64,000 bases of DNA from Saururus chinensis (GCA_035235625.1 CP141146.1:23864501-23928500), one strand, 5' to 3'; shown: positions 48,582 to 58,866, numbered from the stretch's first letter. Numbers and translations: made by a program. The notes: a model not told the origin generated them from the sequence alone.

Positions 48582-49818
48582 AGGAGAGGGAAGAGGGAGA
48601 GAGGGAGAGAGAGAGAGAGAGAGAGAGGAGAGAGGGGGAGAGAGAGGAGATGGAAGAGAGGGGGAGGTGAGAGGAATTTTATTTTGATTTTTTAAAATTT
48701 TTTTATTAATTTTTTTATTTTTTAAAATAAAAAAATAATTAAAATAAAATACTAATAGCGACGTATATGAATATACGTCGCTCTTAGTACGTGTATTAGC
48801 TACATATAAAGCTATACGTCGCTAATACCTGTACTAATAGCGACGTATATTACTATACGTCGCTATTATTATTTCCTTTTTTATTTTCAAAGTTAATTTT
48901 TAAAAATAAAAAATTATAAAAAATTGAAATTAGAGGAGAGAGGAGAGCGGGGGGAGAGGGGGAGAGGGAGGGAGAGAGAGAGAGGAGAGGGAGGAGAGGG
49001 AGAGAGGAGAGGGGAGGGAAGAGAGAGAGAGGGAGAAGGGAGAGAGGGGGAGGGAGGAGAGAGAGGAGAGTGGGGAGAGAGAGAGAGGAGTGGAGAGGGA
49101 GAGAGAGTGGAGAGGAGAGGGAGGAGAGAGAGAGAGGAGAGGAGAGGGAGAGAGAGTGGAGAGGAGAGGGAGGAGAGAGAGAGGGAAGAGAGAGAGGGAG
49201 GAGAGAGAGAGAGGAGAGAGGGGGAGAGAGAGGAGAGGGAAGAGAGAGGGGATAGGGGAGGAAAGAGAGGGAGGGTGAGAGGAATTTTATTTTGATTTTT
49301 TTGAAAATTTTTTATTATTTTTTTTATTTTTTAAAATAAAAAAATAATTAAAATAAAATACTAATAGTGACATATATTCATATACGTTGCTATTAGTACG
49401 TGTATTAGTGACATATAAAGCTAACGTCGCTAATACATGTACTAATAGCGACGTATAGTAATATACGTCGCTATTATTATTTCCTTTTTTTATTTTTTTT
49501 ATTTTCAAAATTAATTTTTAAAAATAAAAAATTATAAAAAATTGAAATTAGAGGAGAGAGGAGAGCGGGGGGAGAAGAGGAGAGGGAGGAGAGAGAGAGG
49601 AGAGGGAGAGAGGAGAGGGAGGGAAGAGAGAGAGAGGGAGAAGGGAGAGGGGGGAGGGAGGAGAGAGAGAGAGGAGAGGGGAGGAGAGAGAGAGGAGAGA
49701 CAGAGGAGAGAGAGAGGGAGGGGAGAGAGAGGAGAGGGAAGAGAGAGAGAGAGAGGGAGAAGGGAGAGAGGGGGAGGGAGGAGAGAGAGAGGGAGAAGGG
49801 AGGAGAGAGAGGAGATAG

Positions 49819-49851
<33 letters not shown>

Positions 49852-50035
49852 GAGAGGGGAGAGAGGGAGGAGAGAGGGGGAGAGAGAGAGGAGAGGGAGG
49901 AGAGAGAGGGAGAAGGGAAGAGAGAGAGAGAGGGAGAGAGAGGGAGGAGAGGGGGGAGAGAGAGAGAGGAGAGAGAGGGAAGAGAGAGAGGAGAGAGGGA
50001 AGAGAGGGAGAGGATAGGGGAAGGAAGAGAGAGGG
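47810..50035. repeat. Three purine tracts in ~610-bp tandem units (CACTA interior)
   Basis: Purine tracts at 47812-48670, 48925-49285 and 49545-50035 are separated by AT-rich spacers carrying actaatagcgacgtata hairpins. The block from ggtgagaggaattttat (48666) to attgaaattagaggag recurs at 49274, a period of about 608-617 bp, almost unchanged. Frames within these tracts encode Arg/Glu/Gly strings and are not genes. Confidence 0.9.
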
Positions 50036-50640
50036 AATATATTGCTAAATGTTTTGCTTATAGCGACGTACCAATCCAAAGCGTCACTATAAATGGCGTA
50101 TTTAGCGACATATTAATCAATACGGCGCTAAAAAGTAATGTATTTAGCGACGTATTGAGTAAAACGTCGCTAAATACTTATTTTTAGCGACATATTAAAC
50201 AATACGTCGCCGAATTCAAATAGCGACGGTCCTTAATTAAATTTCGTAAACAAAAAATACACATCAAAATTTCGCCGCGCGGGAAAAATTTCCCCGCGCA
50301 TGCAAAATTTCCCCGCGTGGCTTATAAATCACCCTGCCTTTGCCCGTCGCTAACTGCCTGCCATCGCTCAGCCGTGAGAGAGAGGAAAGGGAAGAGATAA
50401 GGAGGGGAGAGGGCATATATTAGCGATGTATAAGTGTATACATTGCTAATACTATGCAGTATTCGCGACGTATAGTCTATACGTCGCTAATACTGCATAG
50501 TATTAGCGACATATACACTTATACGTCGCTAATACTAAGTTGTATTAGCGACATACAGTGTATACGTCGTTATTATTTGATATTAGCGACGCACATTAAG
50601 CGTCGCTAATGTAATTTTTTTTTTAAAAAAAACCTATTTC
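50036..50640. repeat. Second motif array with a palindromic GC/AT block (CACTA interior)
   Basis: More tagcgacgtat / atacgtcgcta pairs (50060-50225 and 50420-50610). Between them, 50266-50330 has a run of aatttcgccgcgcgg, aaaaatttccccgcgc and aaaatttccccgcgtgg units. Confidence 0.85.
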
Positions 50641-50689
50641 GGGCGAAACGTCCGTGCGGCAAAATTTCCACTTGCGGCGAAATTTTGCG

Positions 50690-51545
50690 CGCAGGTGAAA
50701 TTCTCCCGCGCGGCGAAATTTCGCCGCAGCCCTTTTTAAGCCCCCCCCGACCCCTCTGCTCCCTACCGCCTCCTTCGCCGCCGTCTCCTCCTCCCCTGGC
50801 CCGGCCTTGCCCCGGACCCCCTGCTTCCCCCTCCTCACTCCCGGCCCCCCTTTCCCCTCTATGCCTCCGCCGCCCCACCTCTTGCCTGCGCCTGCACCGC
50901 CTCCTCCTCCCCTCCCCTCGCCCGGCCTTGCCCCAGACCCCACCTCCTCTGATCTCCCCTCCTCCCTCCAAGTCCCCCTTTCCCTATGTGACGCACCCCT
51001 GCCTCCGCTGCCCGCCGCCCCGCCTCCTCCTCCCCTTGCCCCGCCTTACCCCGAACCCCACTCCCTCCGGTTCCCCCTCCTCCCTCCCGGTCCCCCTTTC
51101 CCATTTGTGACAACCTCCGCCGCCCCGTGGCTTCCGTCGGCCCGCCGCCTCCACCTGCTCCCCCCCTCTCCCACCTACAACCCCCTCCTCAACCCCCGAT
51201 CCCCCCTTTTCTCTCCCTCTGATTTTCAGAGGGGAAATCAGAGGGGGGGGGGGGGGGGGGGAGGAGGAGGGGCGGAGCCGGGGAGTGAGGGGCTGCCGGA
51301 GGAAGGCGGCCCTCCCCCCCCCTTCTCTCCCTTTGATTCCCCCCGGGAGTGGGGGGCTGCCGGAGTCCCCCCCCCCCCCCTCTCCTCCCATTCCACCCCG
51401 GGAATGGGGGCCTCTGGAGGAAGGCGGCCCCCCGCTCCGCCCCTCTCCCCCTTCTCTCCTTCCCCCTCCCTACTCCCGACTCCGGACCCCCCTCTCCCCC
51501 TCCCCTCCTTGTTCTCCAATCCCCCGTCGGCGGCATGCCGCCTGT
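50690..51545. repeat. GC-rich block with three ~120-bp tandem units (CACTA interior)
   Basis: C-rich plus strand. The phrase cccggccttgcccc recurs at 50800, 50921 and (as ccccgccttacccc) 51039, giving a period of about 120 bp, with shared ctcctcccc and tccccctttcccat flanks. From 51190 to 51545 a second set of blocks repeats ccccccc, gggggctgccgga and gagggaggcgg. Proline-rich frames, the longest at 50807-51556, come from this composition; no known domain is visible. Origin by capture of a host GC-rich exon is possible but not shown. Confidence 0.8.
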
Positions 51546-51564
51546 TTTTTTATTAATTTATTAA

Positions 51565-52075
51565 GTTTTTAGCGACGCTAATGGTTTTTTTATTTTTATT
51601 TCATAATAGCGACGCTTACAAAAGCGTCGCTAAGAGGAAAATAAATTTTTTATTTTTTTTGAAATTATTTTATTTTATTTTATTTTATTTATTATTTTTT
51701 TAATTTTTTTATTATTAGCGACGTTTTTGTAAGCGTCACTAATAGAAAAAGAATTTGTTATTTCGTTTTTTAGAAATTTATTTTTATTATTTTATTTATT
51801 ATTTTTTTATAATTAGCTACATATATTAAGCGTCGCTAATAACTAACTATTAGCGACGCTTAGTCATAAGTGTCGCTAATAGTAACGTATTAGAGACGCT
51901 TAATATGCGTCGCTAATAATAACTATTAATGACGCTTACTATAAGCGTCGCTAATAAGCAATAACAACTGTACTTTTATCGATGTATTTAACGACGTTTT
52001 TTATACGTCGCTAATACTCATTAGCGACGCTTATGGTATAATTAGTGACGCTTATATGCGTCGCTAATGCTGCAA
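51565..52075. repeat. Right subterminal motif array of the CACTA element
   Basis: Pairs of ttagcgacgctt and aagcgtcgctaat, for example at 51606-51634, 51715-51742, 51820-51842, 51845-51883 and 51925-51957, mirror the left array. They run up to the terminus. Confidence 0.9.
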
Positions 52076-52090
52076 TTTGTTGTAGTGTGT

Positions 52091-53029
52091 CATAAATTAG
52101 TCAACTCTACCTTTTGACTCGAACACCCTATGCTTAGTGAGGCACGCCGAGTCTCAGTCTACTCAATAGAGTGACTTTAATTCTTTATAATTTTTCATTC
52201 TTTCTTTTCACATTTTTTTTCTTTTTTTTTCTTGAGTACATTATACAATCAACTTGAATTTTGTTGACAAAGAGATCTCGACTATTCTACAAACCAAGAA
52301 TAGTGAAGCTCAAAACTCTATCATGATAACATGAATACTATTAAATCATGCCAAAGTTTTACTCTTATAATTACTTAGATTCAATGATATCCACCAAGAT
52401 GTAAGACCATAATCAAAGGCTCGAATTCTCACTTAGGCAAATGTCTTTCTTTGTTTTTTTCAAAATAGGAGCACAAGAAATCAATATGAAGTAATCAGAA
52501 CTCAAAATCATTAAATATGTCAAGTCATATTCTAAGCAATATGATGTCATTAAATATAGTCACATGTCTAAAATAAGCATCAATGTAATAAGCAAAAACA
52601 TAAATCTAATTAATTTTTTTAATTTTTTTATTTTTTAAATAAAAAAAATACATGAAAGAAAAATTTCTTTCTATACCCCCAAACCTAAACTAAACATTGT
52701 CCTCAATGTATAAAAGAAAACAAATCCAATGCTTAATATAAGAAAAGAGGAAAGAAGAGATAATATATCGGTTGATGTGCTCATGTACATAGCTATCAAA
52801 AGAGAAAGTCAATAAAGCACAAGCATAATCACATTAGGGTAAATCAATAATGAATCATATAAGCACACCCTAATAATGAGTAAAGCAATCAACAAATATG
52901 ATAAACTAAAACCTAACTAAAGAAAAAAAAACTAACTATTAAACAAAAATAACTATCAAAACCAAAAGTGGGTTGCCTCCCAGGAGCGCTAAGTTTACTG
53001 TCTTCAGCCAGACACACCTCCATCTAAAC
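52091..53029 (-). other. Post-coding region of the gypsy element
   Basis: No frame. On the minus strand, just after the protease stop, it contains TTAGCGCTCCTGGGAGGC followed by AACCCAC (near 52972-52996), a motif I associate from memory with the post-coding region of plant Tat/Athila-like elements. Its position right after protease suggests that the pol region was deleted. Confidence 0.65.
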
Positions 53030-54250
53030 TCATCCAGGGTCCTTAAAAGCAATTATCTTCTCTTTATCAATTCTAATCAAATCAGAGTGAGTTAAGCAAA
53101 TATTGAGTAGATCATCAGAATAAATAAAAGGAAAAGCATCCTCCACTATACTCTCAACCATGTCAACCTCAAAAGTATCATCGAAGTCTGATGGTTGTCT
53201 ATTGACATCAAATACATTTAACTCACATGTCAAGTTCCCAAAAGAAAGCCTCATCACTCCATTTCGACAATTTATTAAAGCATTAGATGTAGCAAGGAAT
53301 GGACGACCTAAAATCACAAGGATTTGAGAAGATGCATTTGAAACTGGTTGTGTGTCTAAAACAATGAAGTCCACTGGAAAATAGAATTTGTCCACTTGAA
53401 CAAGGATATCTTCCATTATTCCTCTTGGCCTTTTGATTGAGCGGTCAGCAAGTTGAAGTGTCATGTTGGTGGGTTTCAAATTTGCTAGACCTAATTGCTC
53501 ATAAACAGAAAAAGGTAAAAGATTAACACTTGCCCCAAGATCAAGCAAAGCTTTTTCAATTATATAATTCCCAATTATACAAGATATGGTTGGACAACCA
53601 GGATCTTTATATTTGGGTGGGGTATTTTGTTGCAAAATTGCACTTATTGGTTCTGTCAAAAATGCCTTCTTTTGTACATGTAGCTTACGCTTAATTGTAC
53701 AAAGGTCTTTAAAAAATTTAGCATAAGATGGGATTTGTTTAATAGCATCTAAGAGAGGAATGCTAATCTTCACTTGTTTGAAAATTTCAAGAATGTCACC
53801 ATTTTGCACCAATTTAGAAGAAGATTGTAATCTTTGAGGAAAAGGAGGAGGAATTGGAGCAACACAATCAGAGTTGTCAAGTTCATCACAATATTTTGAA
53901 TTCAAAGACTCCTTAGGTTCAACAACCTTCATTAGAATGTCTTTATTAATAACTTTTCCACTTCTCAAAATGGTGATGGACTTAGCATGCTCTTCTTGTG
54001 AACTTGAAGAATTTAAATTTTTAATTATAAATTGACCTTTAGGATTTGGTTGAGGTTGAGAAGGAAACTTCCTTTTTTCTTGAATGCTCAAAGTTGTGGT
54101 CAATTGAGTAATAGAAGTCTCTAAGTCATTGATGGCTTGCATTGTTTGGTTGTTGATTGTTACTTGACTTTGCATGAATTCTTGCAATGTGTCTTCAAGA
54201 GTCTTCTTATGTGGTGGAACATAATTTGAGGAAGAAGAGGGTACCTGCAT
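53030..54250 (-). CDS. Gag C-terminal part and aspartic protease of the gypsy element
   Basis: 406 open residues. Residues 1-110 hold a Gln/Ser-rich stretch with QSQVTINNQTMQAI and SITQLTTTL (coiled coil). A middle basic region follows (RSGKVINKD). The protease lies at about 200-350: ALLDLGASVNLLPFSVYEQL carries the active site in the form D-L-G-A, then FPVDFIVLD and ILGRPFLATSNALINC, the second conserved block of gypsy retropepsins. The frame ends DKEKIIAFKDPG. It is the only long open retroelement frame in the window; this may reflect a younger insertion. It lacks its own start and is presumably the downstream part of a Gag-protease polyprotein whose N-terminus is at 54977-55381. Confidence 0.88.
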   Translation of the reverse strand: MQVPSSSSNYVPPHKKTLEDTLQEFMQSQVTINNQTMQAINDLETSITQLTTTLSIQEKRKFPSQPQPNPKGQFIIKNLNSSSSQEEHAKSITILRSGKVINKDILMKVVEPKESLNSKYCDELDNSDCVAPIPPPFPQRLQSSSKLVQNGDILEIFKQVKISIPLLDAIKQIPSYAKFFKDLCTIKRKLHVQKKAFLTEPISAILQQNTPPKYKDPGCPTISCIIGNYIIEKALLDLGASVNLLPFSVYEQLGLANLKPTNMTLQLADRSIKRPRGIMEDILVQVDKFYFPVDFIVLDTQPVSNASSQILVILGRPFLATSNALINCRNGVMRLSFGNLTCELNVFDVNRQPSDFDDTFEVDMVESIVEDAFPFIYSDDLLNICLTHSDLIRIDKEKIIAFKDPG

Positions 54251-54289
54251 ATTAGACTCATTTCTCCAACTAAAGTTGGGATGATTTCT

Positions 54290-54712
54290 CTAATTAGGAG
54301 TGTAAGTTTTAGAATAAGGAGAAGAAAAAGGCCTTTTGTAGGTATTCATAACATTTACTTCAGTATGCAACACCTCTTGAAAAGCAGGGATTGTTGGACA
54401 ATCCTGTGTTTGGTGTCCATCACTCTCACATATACTATAAATATCTTGTGCTTTTGGAGAAGCTTTAGATATGTTTTCCCTATTAATTTTCATAGCCTCA
54501 ACTTTTCTAGTTAAACTTATGATTTTCGCTTTTACATCATCCTCTTCTTTAAGAAGGTGCATGCCCCCCTTAGTTGTCCCATTAGATTTAGTCTTATTAC
54601 TACTTTCAAATTCATTAGAATCTTCCCATGATTGAGCATTTTCAGCTAACACATCAAAATAATCTAATGCTTCCTTAGTTTCTTTACTCAAAAATTCTCC
54701 ATTACACATCAT
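54290..54712 (-). pseudogene. Gag middle part with CCHC knuckle, frame-broken
   Basis: Frame of 140 residues. FLSKETKEALDYFDVLAENAQSW is a usual Gag helix. The knuckle near 54420 reads YSICESDGHQTQDCP; the first Cys of C-x2-C-x4-H-x4-C appears to be Ser-Ile-Cys spaced, so one ligand is probably lost. A stop at about 54288 separates it from the protease frame. Confidence 0.75.
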
Positions 54713-55381
54713 TTCAACAAATTACATCATTTGAGAAGTAAAGCTATTATAAAAGAAACTAATTGTACGCCATGTTTCATATCCATGATGTGGGCACAAC
54801 AATAAAAGTTCTTTAAATTTTTCCTAACATTGAAAGAAAGTCTCATTTTCTTTTTGTGTAAAATTCATGATGTTCTTTCTAAGTGTATTAGTTCTATGGG
54901 TAGGGAAAAACTTTTTCAAAAATTCTCTTTGCATTTCTTAGCATGTTCCAATGGATCTTGGCTTCAAAGAATTCAACTAATTTTTTGTTTTTTCCTTTAA
55001 AGAAAATGGAAAGAGTTTTAATCGAATAACATCATTTGAAACATTTTGGTTTGGCAAAGTTGCACAAACCTCCTTAAACTCTTTTAAATGTAAATATGGG
55101 CTTTCCGAATCTAAGCCACGAAATTTGGGTAGTAATTGAATTACACCTGGCTTGAGTTCAAAACCACCTATATTAGTTGAAAAAATCATGCAAGAATGAG
55201 AACTTGATCTAGTTGGTTGCAAATAATCACACAAGGTTTTAACTTGAATATTTTGTTCATTATTATCCCCATTATCACTTCTTAGTTCCTCATTAGTTCT
55301 TAGATCCTCCATTGTATCAAAATAAAGATAATTTTCAAAAAATTTGTTGACTCTTTTCAATCGTCTAGAATTATTACGCAC
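54713..55381 (-). pseudogene. Gag N-terminal part of the gypsy element, frame-broken
   Basis: The frame 55381-54977 (134 residues) contains FELKPGVIQLLPKFRGLDSE and YLHLKEFKEVCATL, then VIRLKLFPFSLKEKTKN, the start of the retrotrans_gag domain of Tat/Athila-like elements. Several stops follow before the next block (EFLKKFFPTHRTNTLRK near 54900). The start codon is 380 bases from the primer-binding site, as expected. Confidence 0.8.
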
Positions 55382-55740
55382 CTATGTGAACATGCAACAA
55401 CAATTTTTTTTTTAGTAACAAACGAAAGTAAAAGTGCAAAAATTAAATGACAAAATATAAAAAGTTAGAGAGTTAGAAGTTAATAAACAAAAATTAAAAT
55501 TATAAAATAAGGCCAAAGGCACTATTGAGGTACACGTTTGATCCCGAAAAATTTTTGGTGGTAACGTGGGTAGTTCCTCTAGTCTCAGAAAAAGAAAAAT
55601 TACATAATTTAAGTACTAAAAGTAAATAACATAAAGTAAATGACTAATTTTAAAAAGTTAGTGTACAAAAATAAAAGTTAGAGAATTAGTAAAGTTAGAA
55701 TGAGTTTTTTTTTTGTAACAGATTCTTGTCACACGTTGCA

Positions 55741-55759
55741 ATCCCCGGCAACGACACCA
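55741..55759 (-). promoter_or_regulatory. Gypsy primer-binding site, tRNA-Asp
   Basis: Element sense TGGTGTCGTTGCCGGGGAT, three bases from the 5' LTR. Plant tRNA-Asp(GUC) ends ATCCCCGGCAACGGCGCCA; the match is all but one base. tRNA-Asp priming is usual in Tat/Athila-type elements. Confidence 0.88.
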
Positions 55760-55762
55760 ATT

Positions 55763-58636
55763 TGTTGTTACGTCTGAAATAAGACTATGAAGAAGTCAAA
55801 TTCAGATTTGTTTTACTTGCCAATTGTAGTAGACAAGGTTGATTCACAGGGAAAGCCTTGTGCAACAAAGAAAATAGTTACAAAGAAATAGAGAAAAGAA
55901 AAATTAAGAAAGATAGAGTAGAAGAGTATTGAGGCAATAAAGAGTTAAGAAATCAAAATGAGAAAATACTAAGGCATTAAGGATCATTGTAACATCTAAT
56001 GATGTTCTTCATGTATCATGTTATCTTAGTTAGAATCGAATGAAAATTCTATCTAACCGGAAGATATGAACATTAAAATTGAAAATAAAAATAGAAATGC
56101 TTTGGATAGATGAAGGATAAAAACAATTGTCTCTTAAAAATTTCTATGTATCTAAATCACAAAAGATCAAAAAGGAGAGTGATAAGTACAAAATATATAT
56201 ATCTATTTTATATGCCTTTTTACCTTATTTTCTAGTATAGATTAGGTTAATTTAGAGTTAGTTATGGTTTATATAGATTAAGATAGATATTAGTATTTTA
56301 GTTTAATTATTAATAATTTTGTAGTTATTAGTAGTTTAGATATGTATTTGAATCAAGTTGGAATTTTAATTATATTCTACATGTCTAAAATGTGATATTT
56401 TAATGCTTTGTAGGTAAAATGCACTTATCGAAGTACTTGGACGATGTTTGGAAGAATTCAAAATAGTCTTGACATGCATTAAAGTGATTTGGACAACTTT
56501 TTGGAGTTATAAACAAGTTGAAAATTAATATGGACATGAAAGAAAGTGCTTAATGAACAGAAAATGGACTGTGCAGAAAAACTGTCCAGATTGCAGAAAC
56601 AGTGTAGCCATTCGAACGGGCATGTAGGGAGTTCGAACGGAATAACATGATTTTGATGAAAAATGCAGTATAAGCATTCGAACGGGCATGCATGGCGTTC
56701 GAATGGGATAACGCGCAGTTTCCTTATTTCAACCAATTTTGAGTCCTTTTCATATACAACTTCTTCCTACGGTTCTTATGCCTATATAAAGACATATTTG
56801 GCTCAAAATTGAAGGTTAACAAGTAGATTTTCTAAGGAGAAGAAGGAAGAAGAAGATGGAGAAAAACTCAAAGCTTTCAATGGAGATTCAAGTGCTTTCT
56901 TCTACCATTGAAGGCTATACTTTTTTTTTACTTAGGAGTTGATAAAGCTATAGATAAGTTTCAGTTTTTTTTTTTTTTAATTTAGATCTCAGTTGTGAAT
57001 TATGACAATTGTATGATAAGGATTTCCTTTTTAATAGAAGAGCTTTTCATGTTTATTCAAATCTATGTTGATTTATTGTCTTGTAGATGATAGATTGATG
57101 TGGTTTTGATATTTACATCAATTCTAATTTCTGTGATTTAGATGAGATGGTCATACAATAGTTTTAATGTTTAGATAATTAATGACTTGGATGAGTTATA
57201 CTAAGATTAGATAGGTCATGCCTATAGCTATTTAGTGTAGATGATTCGTGCTATTGTCGAAGATAGTTCATATCATGGAAGTTAATTAATTATTCTTTCT
57301 GAAGTAATTCTAGCTTGTAGCTGAGAATACATGTTCATATTCACACTAGATTTAGATTAAAAGTTAAGGAATTGTTATGGTTCTATAGTGGATTCGATTT
57401 CCTAAGTAAATTCCATCATATTAATCTCTTGTTTTTAAACTAGTTGATTATTTCTTTTGCTTAATTAAAGTTTAAGTTCTTTCTAGTTTTTTATCAGCAA
57501 ATTCCTTTTTAGATTTAGTAATAATTCATCCGTCCCTGAGGTTCGACAACCCTTAAATACTCATCATAGTATAATTACCTTGTACATTTGCAAAGGGTTT
57601 AATTGTAAACGATCAGAGAGCCTTCAAGAATCTTATGTATCCAAATCAAAAAGAAACAAGAAGAAGAACAATATTAAATAAATATCACTTTAAATAAATA
57701 ATACTTACTTGAAACCATTGATGAAACATGAATTGAACTCCATTAAATTGTTACAAATCACCTCTAGCTTTAGCTTGAGAGCTTAGAAAGCCATTACAAT
57801 AAAACTAAAAACAAAAATACAAAAGTAGAGAAGAAAATAAGAGAAGAGAGCTCCAAAGAGGAGGGGATTATTCATCTATCACGACTACCCCTCTATTTAT
57901 AGGAATAGAAGGGGTTGCTTCAAAGAGGAAAGTGGAATTATATCTTTAGATTGTATCCTGATTGATTGCCTGATTGGTTGTTTCTTTGGCAATGATTAGA
58001 TTCTAAATCAATCAATGATTTATTTTGCAAATAAGTATCTTTAAATCTTCCTTTAGATATTTAATCAGCTTCATTGTCTTTCCTTATGTGTACCAATTAC
58101 AATCAATGAAAAGATTTTCCATGTGCTAGCCTCGGGTTAGTTAACTAGCTGTCTGATTGCATGCCGGATTCGACTTATATATCTTCAGAATTTGGAATTT
58201 CTTCCTAAAATAACACTTGTAGCCACGGAAGTCTTCTTTCCAATGCTACTATATTCGTATCCATCCGAATTATATATAAAAAGATATGATCGAAATACTA
58301 AGGCTCTGTCAATCTGTCCGGATCAGCTTCTTTCCTAATTTAGTCCTCTTCATACAAATCTCAAATCAAACGTGTCCACAAGGTTGTGTTCTACCATTCC
58401 ATGCATGTTTAGACCATTAAGAGCCTATTCTTGACTTTCAAATAGCTTTGGGCGGATGGGCTTTACTTCCTCTTCTACTTGGATCCTGTTAAAGCCTATT
58501 TAGACATGTAAACTAAATTAAGGTCTAACTAACTTATTTAAAACATAAATAGCCTAAATCAGTAATGAATTAACACAAAATAGGATTGTAATTCAAAATT
58601 TGAAAACATTTAATTAAACATTATTTTAGTGCATCA
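55763..58636 (-). repeat. 5' LTR of the Gag-protease gypsy element, split by a solo LTR
   Basis: Parts 55763-56179 and 57621-58636 are collinear with the unbroken LTR 44912-46344; the break is in aaaaaggagag|ccttcaa, uninterrupted at 45320. Few differences separate the two LTRs, in keeping with a fairly young insertion. Confidence 0.95.
56180..57615. mobile_element. Solo LTR (TGATAAG family), copy 2
   Basis: 1436 bp from TGATAAGTAC to AAACGATCA, flanked by perfect GAGAG duplications (56175-56179 and 57616-57620). Strongly similar to 12270-13691 along its whole length, including the two cgaacg-bearing direct repeats at 56600-56710, although several CpG-type positions differ. No internal region. 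Confidence 0.95.
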
Positions 58637-58866
58637 ATTACCTATGCTATCTCCTTTGTGTTCAATAATGTGTTTGGTTTCATTGCCAAATGGCTCTGAT
58701 AAGGACTGGAAAACACTTGCTTCAAGTTGACATCATCGATGTCGTTGATAGCATGGAAACGAACTAACATATGCATTTAGTGTTTTTCAAGGTCCTTTAT
58801 GTTGAAAGAATCAGACTTTAGCTTTCAGGAATTCTTCTTGTGATGTTTCCCCGCTGGGCCCAGCAT
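58637..58866 (-). pseudogene. Endogenous pararetrovirus fragment, right part
   Basis: Minus strand, coding-like, with motifs reminiscent of the caulimovirid coat-protein region (INDIDDVNLKQVF, about 58730-58770). It is collinear with the left part at 44911 across the gypsy element: the two flanks meet at the shared ATTAC. Broken by stops (58690, 58780). The right limit is set by the CACTA-like sequence. Confidence 0.65.

Larger units (their letters stand above)
47136..52087. mobile_element. Complete non-autonomous CACTA transposon
   Basis: 4952 bp. Left end CACTACAACAAAACTAGG; right end, reversed, CACTACAACAAATTGCAGC: 12 identical terminal bases. A three-base TGT duplication lies at 47133-47135 and 52088-52090. 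Both subterminal zones are packed with TATTAGCGACGC-type motifs in alternating orientation, as in En/Spm elements where such motifs bind the element's own protein. There is no transposase frame: the interior is AT-rich spacers, three purine tracts and a GC-rich block. It lies in the noncoding part of the gypsy element and must be younger than it. Confidence 0.95.
44912..58636 (-). mobile_element. Ty3-gypsy element encoding only Gag and protease
   Basis: LTRs at 44912-46344 and 55763-58636 (the latter split by a solo LTR), TGTTGTTACG to GTGCATCA on the plus strand, flanked by perfect ATTAC duplications (44907-44911 and 58637-58641). Inside, on the minus strand, are a tRNA-Asp primer-binding site, Gag and an aspartic protease, and then directly the 3' noncoding part; RT, RNase H and integrase are absent. 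About 4.5 kb of internal DNA is its own, the rest is a CACTA transposon. The Gag resembles Tat/Athila-lineage elements. It would need enzymes from a related element to move. Confidence 0.93.

Noticed and set aside
48198..49853. Long Arg/Glu/Gly-rich open frames in the purine tracts (for example 48229-48687, 48924-49295, 49542-49853)
   Set aside because: Any frame through a GA tract stays open because stops need T. No domain, start context or codon pattern supports a gene.
49477..50079. 200-residue Ser/Leu/Pro-rich frame on the minus strand
   Set aside because: Complement of the purine tract; same compositional reason, and it lies inside a transposon.
50807..51556. 249-residue proline-rich frame in the GC-rich block
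   Set aside because: Frame follows from C-rich tandem units; overlapping frames on both strands are open too. No recognised domain.
47155..52075. Regularly repeated tagcgacg motifs looking like a CRISPR array
   Set aside because: Units are inverted pairs with irregular short spacing inside a CACTA transposon with termini and target duplication; the genome is a plant.
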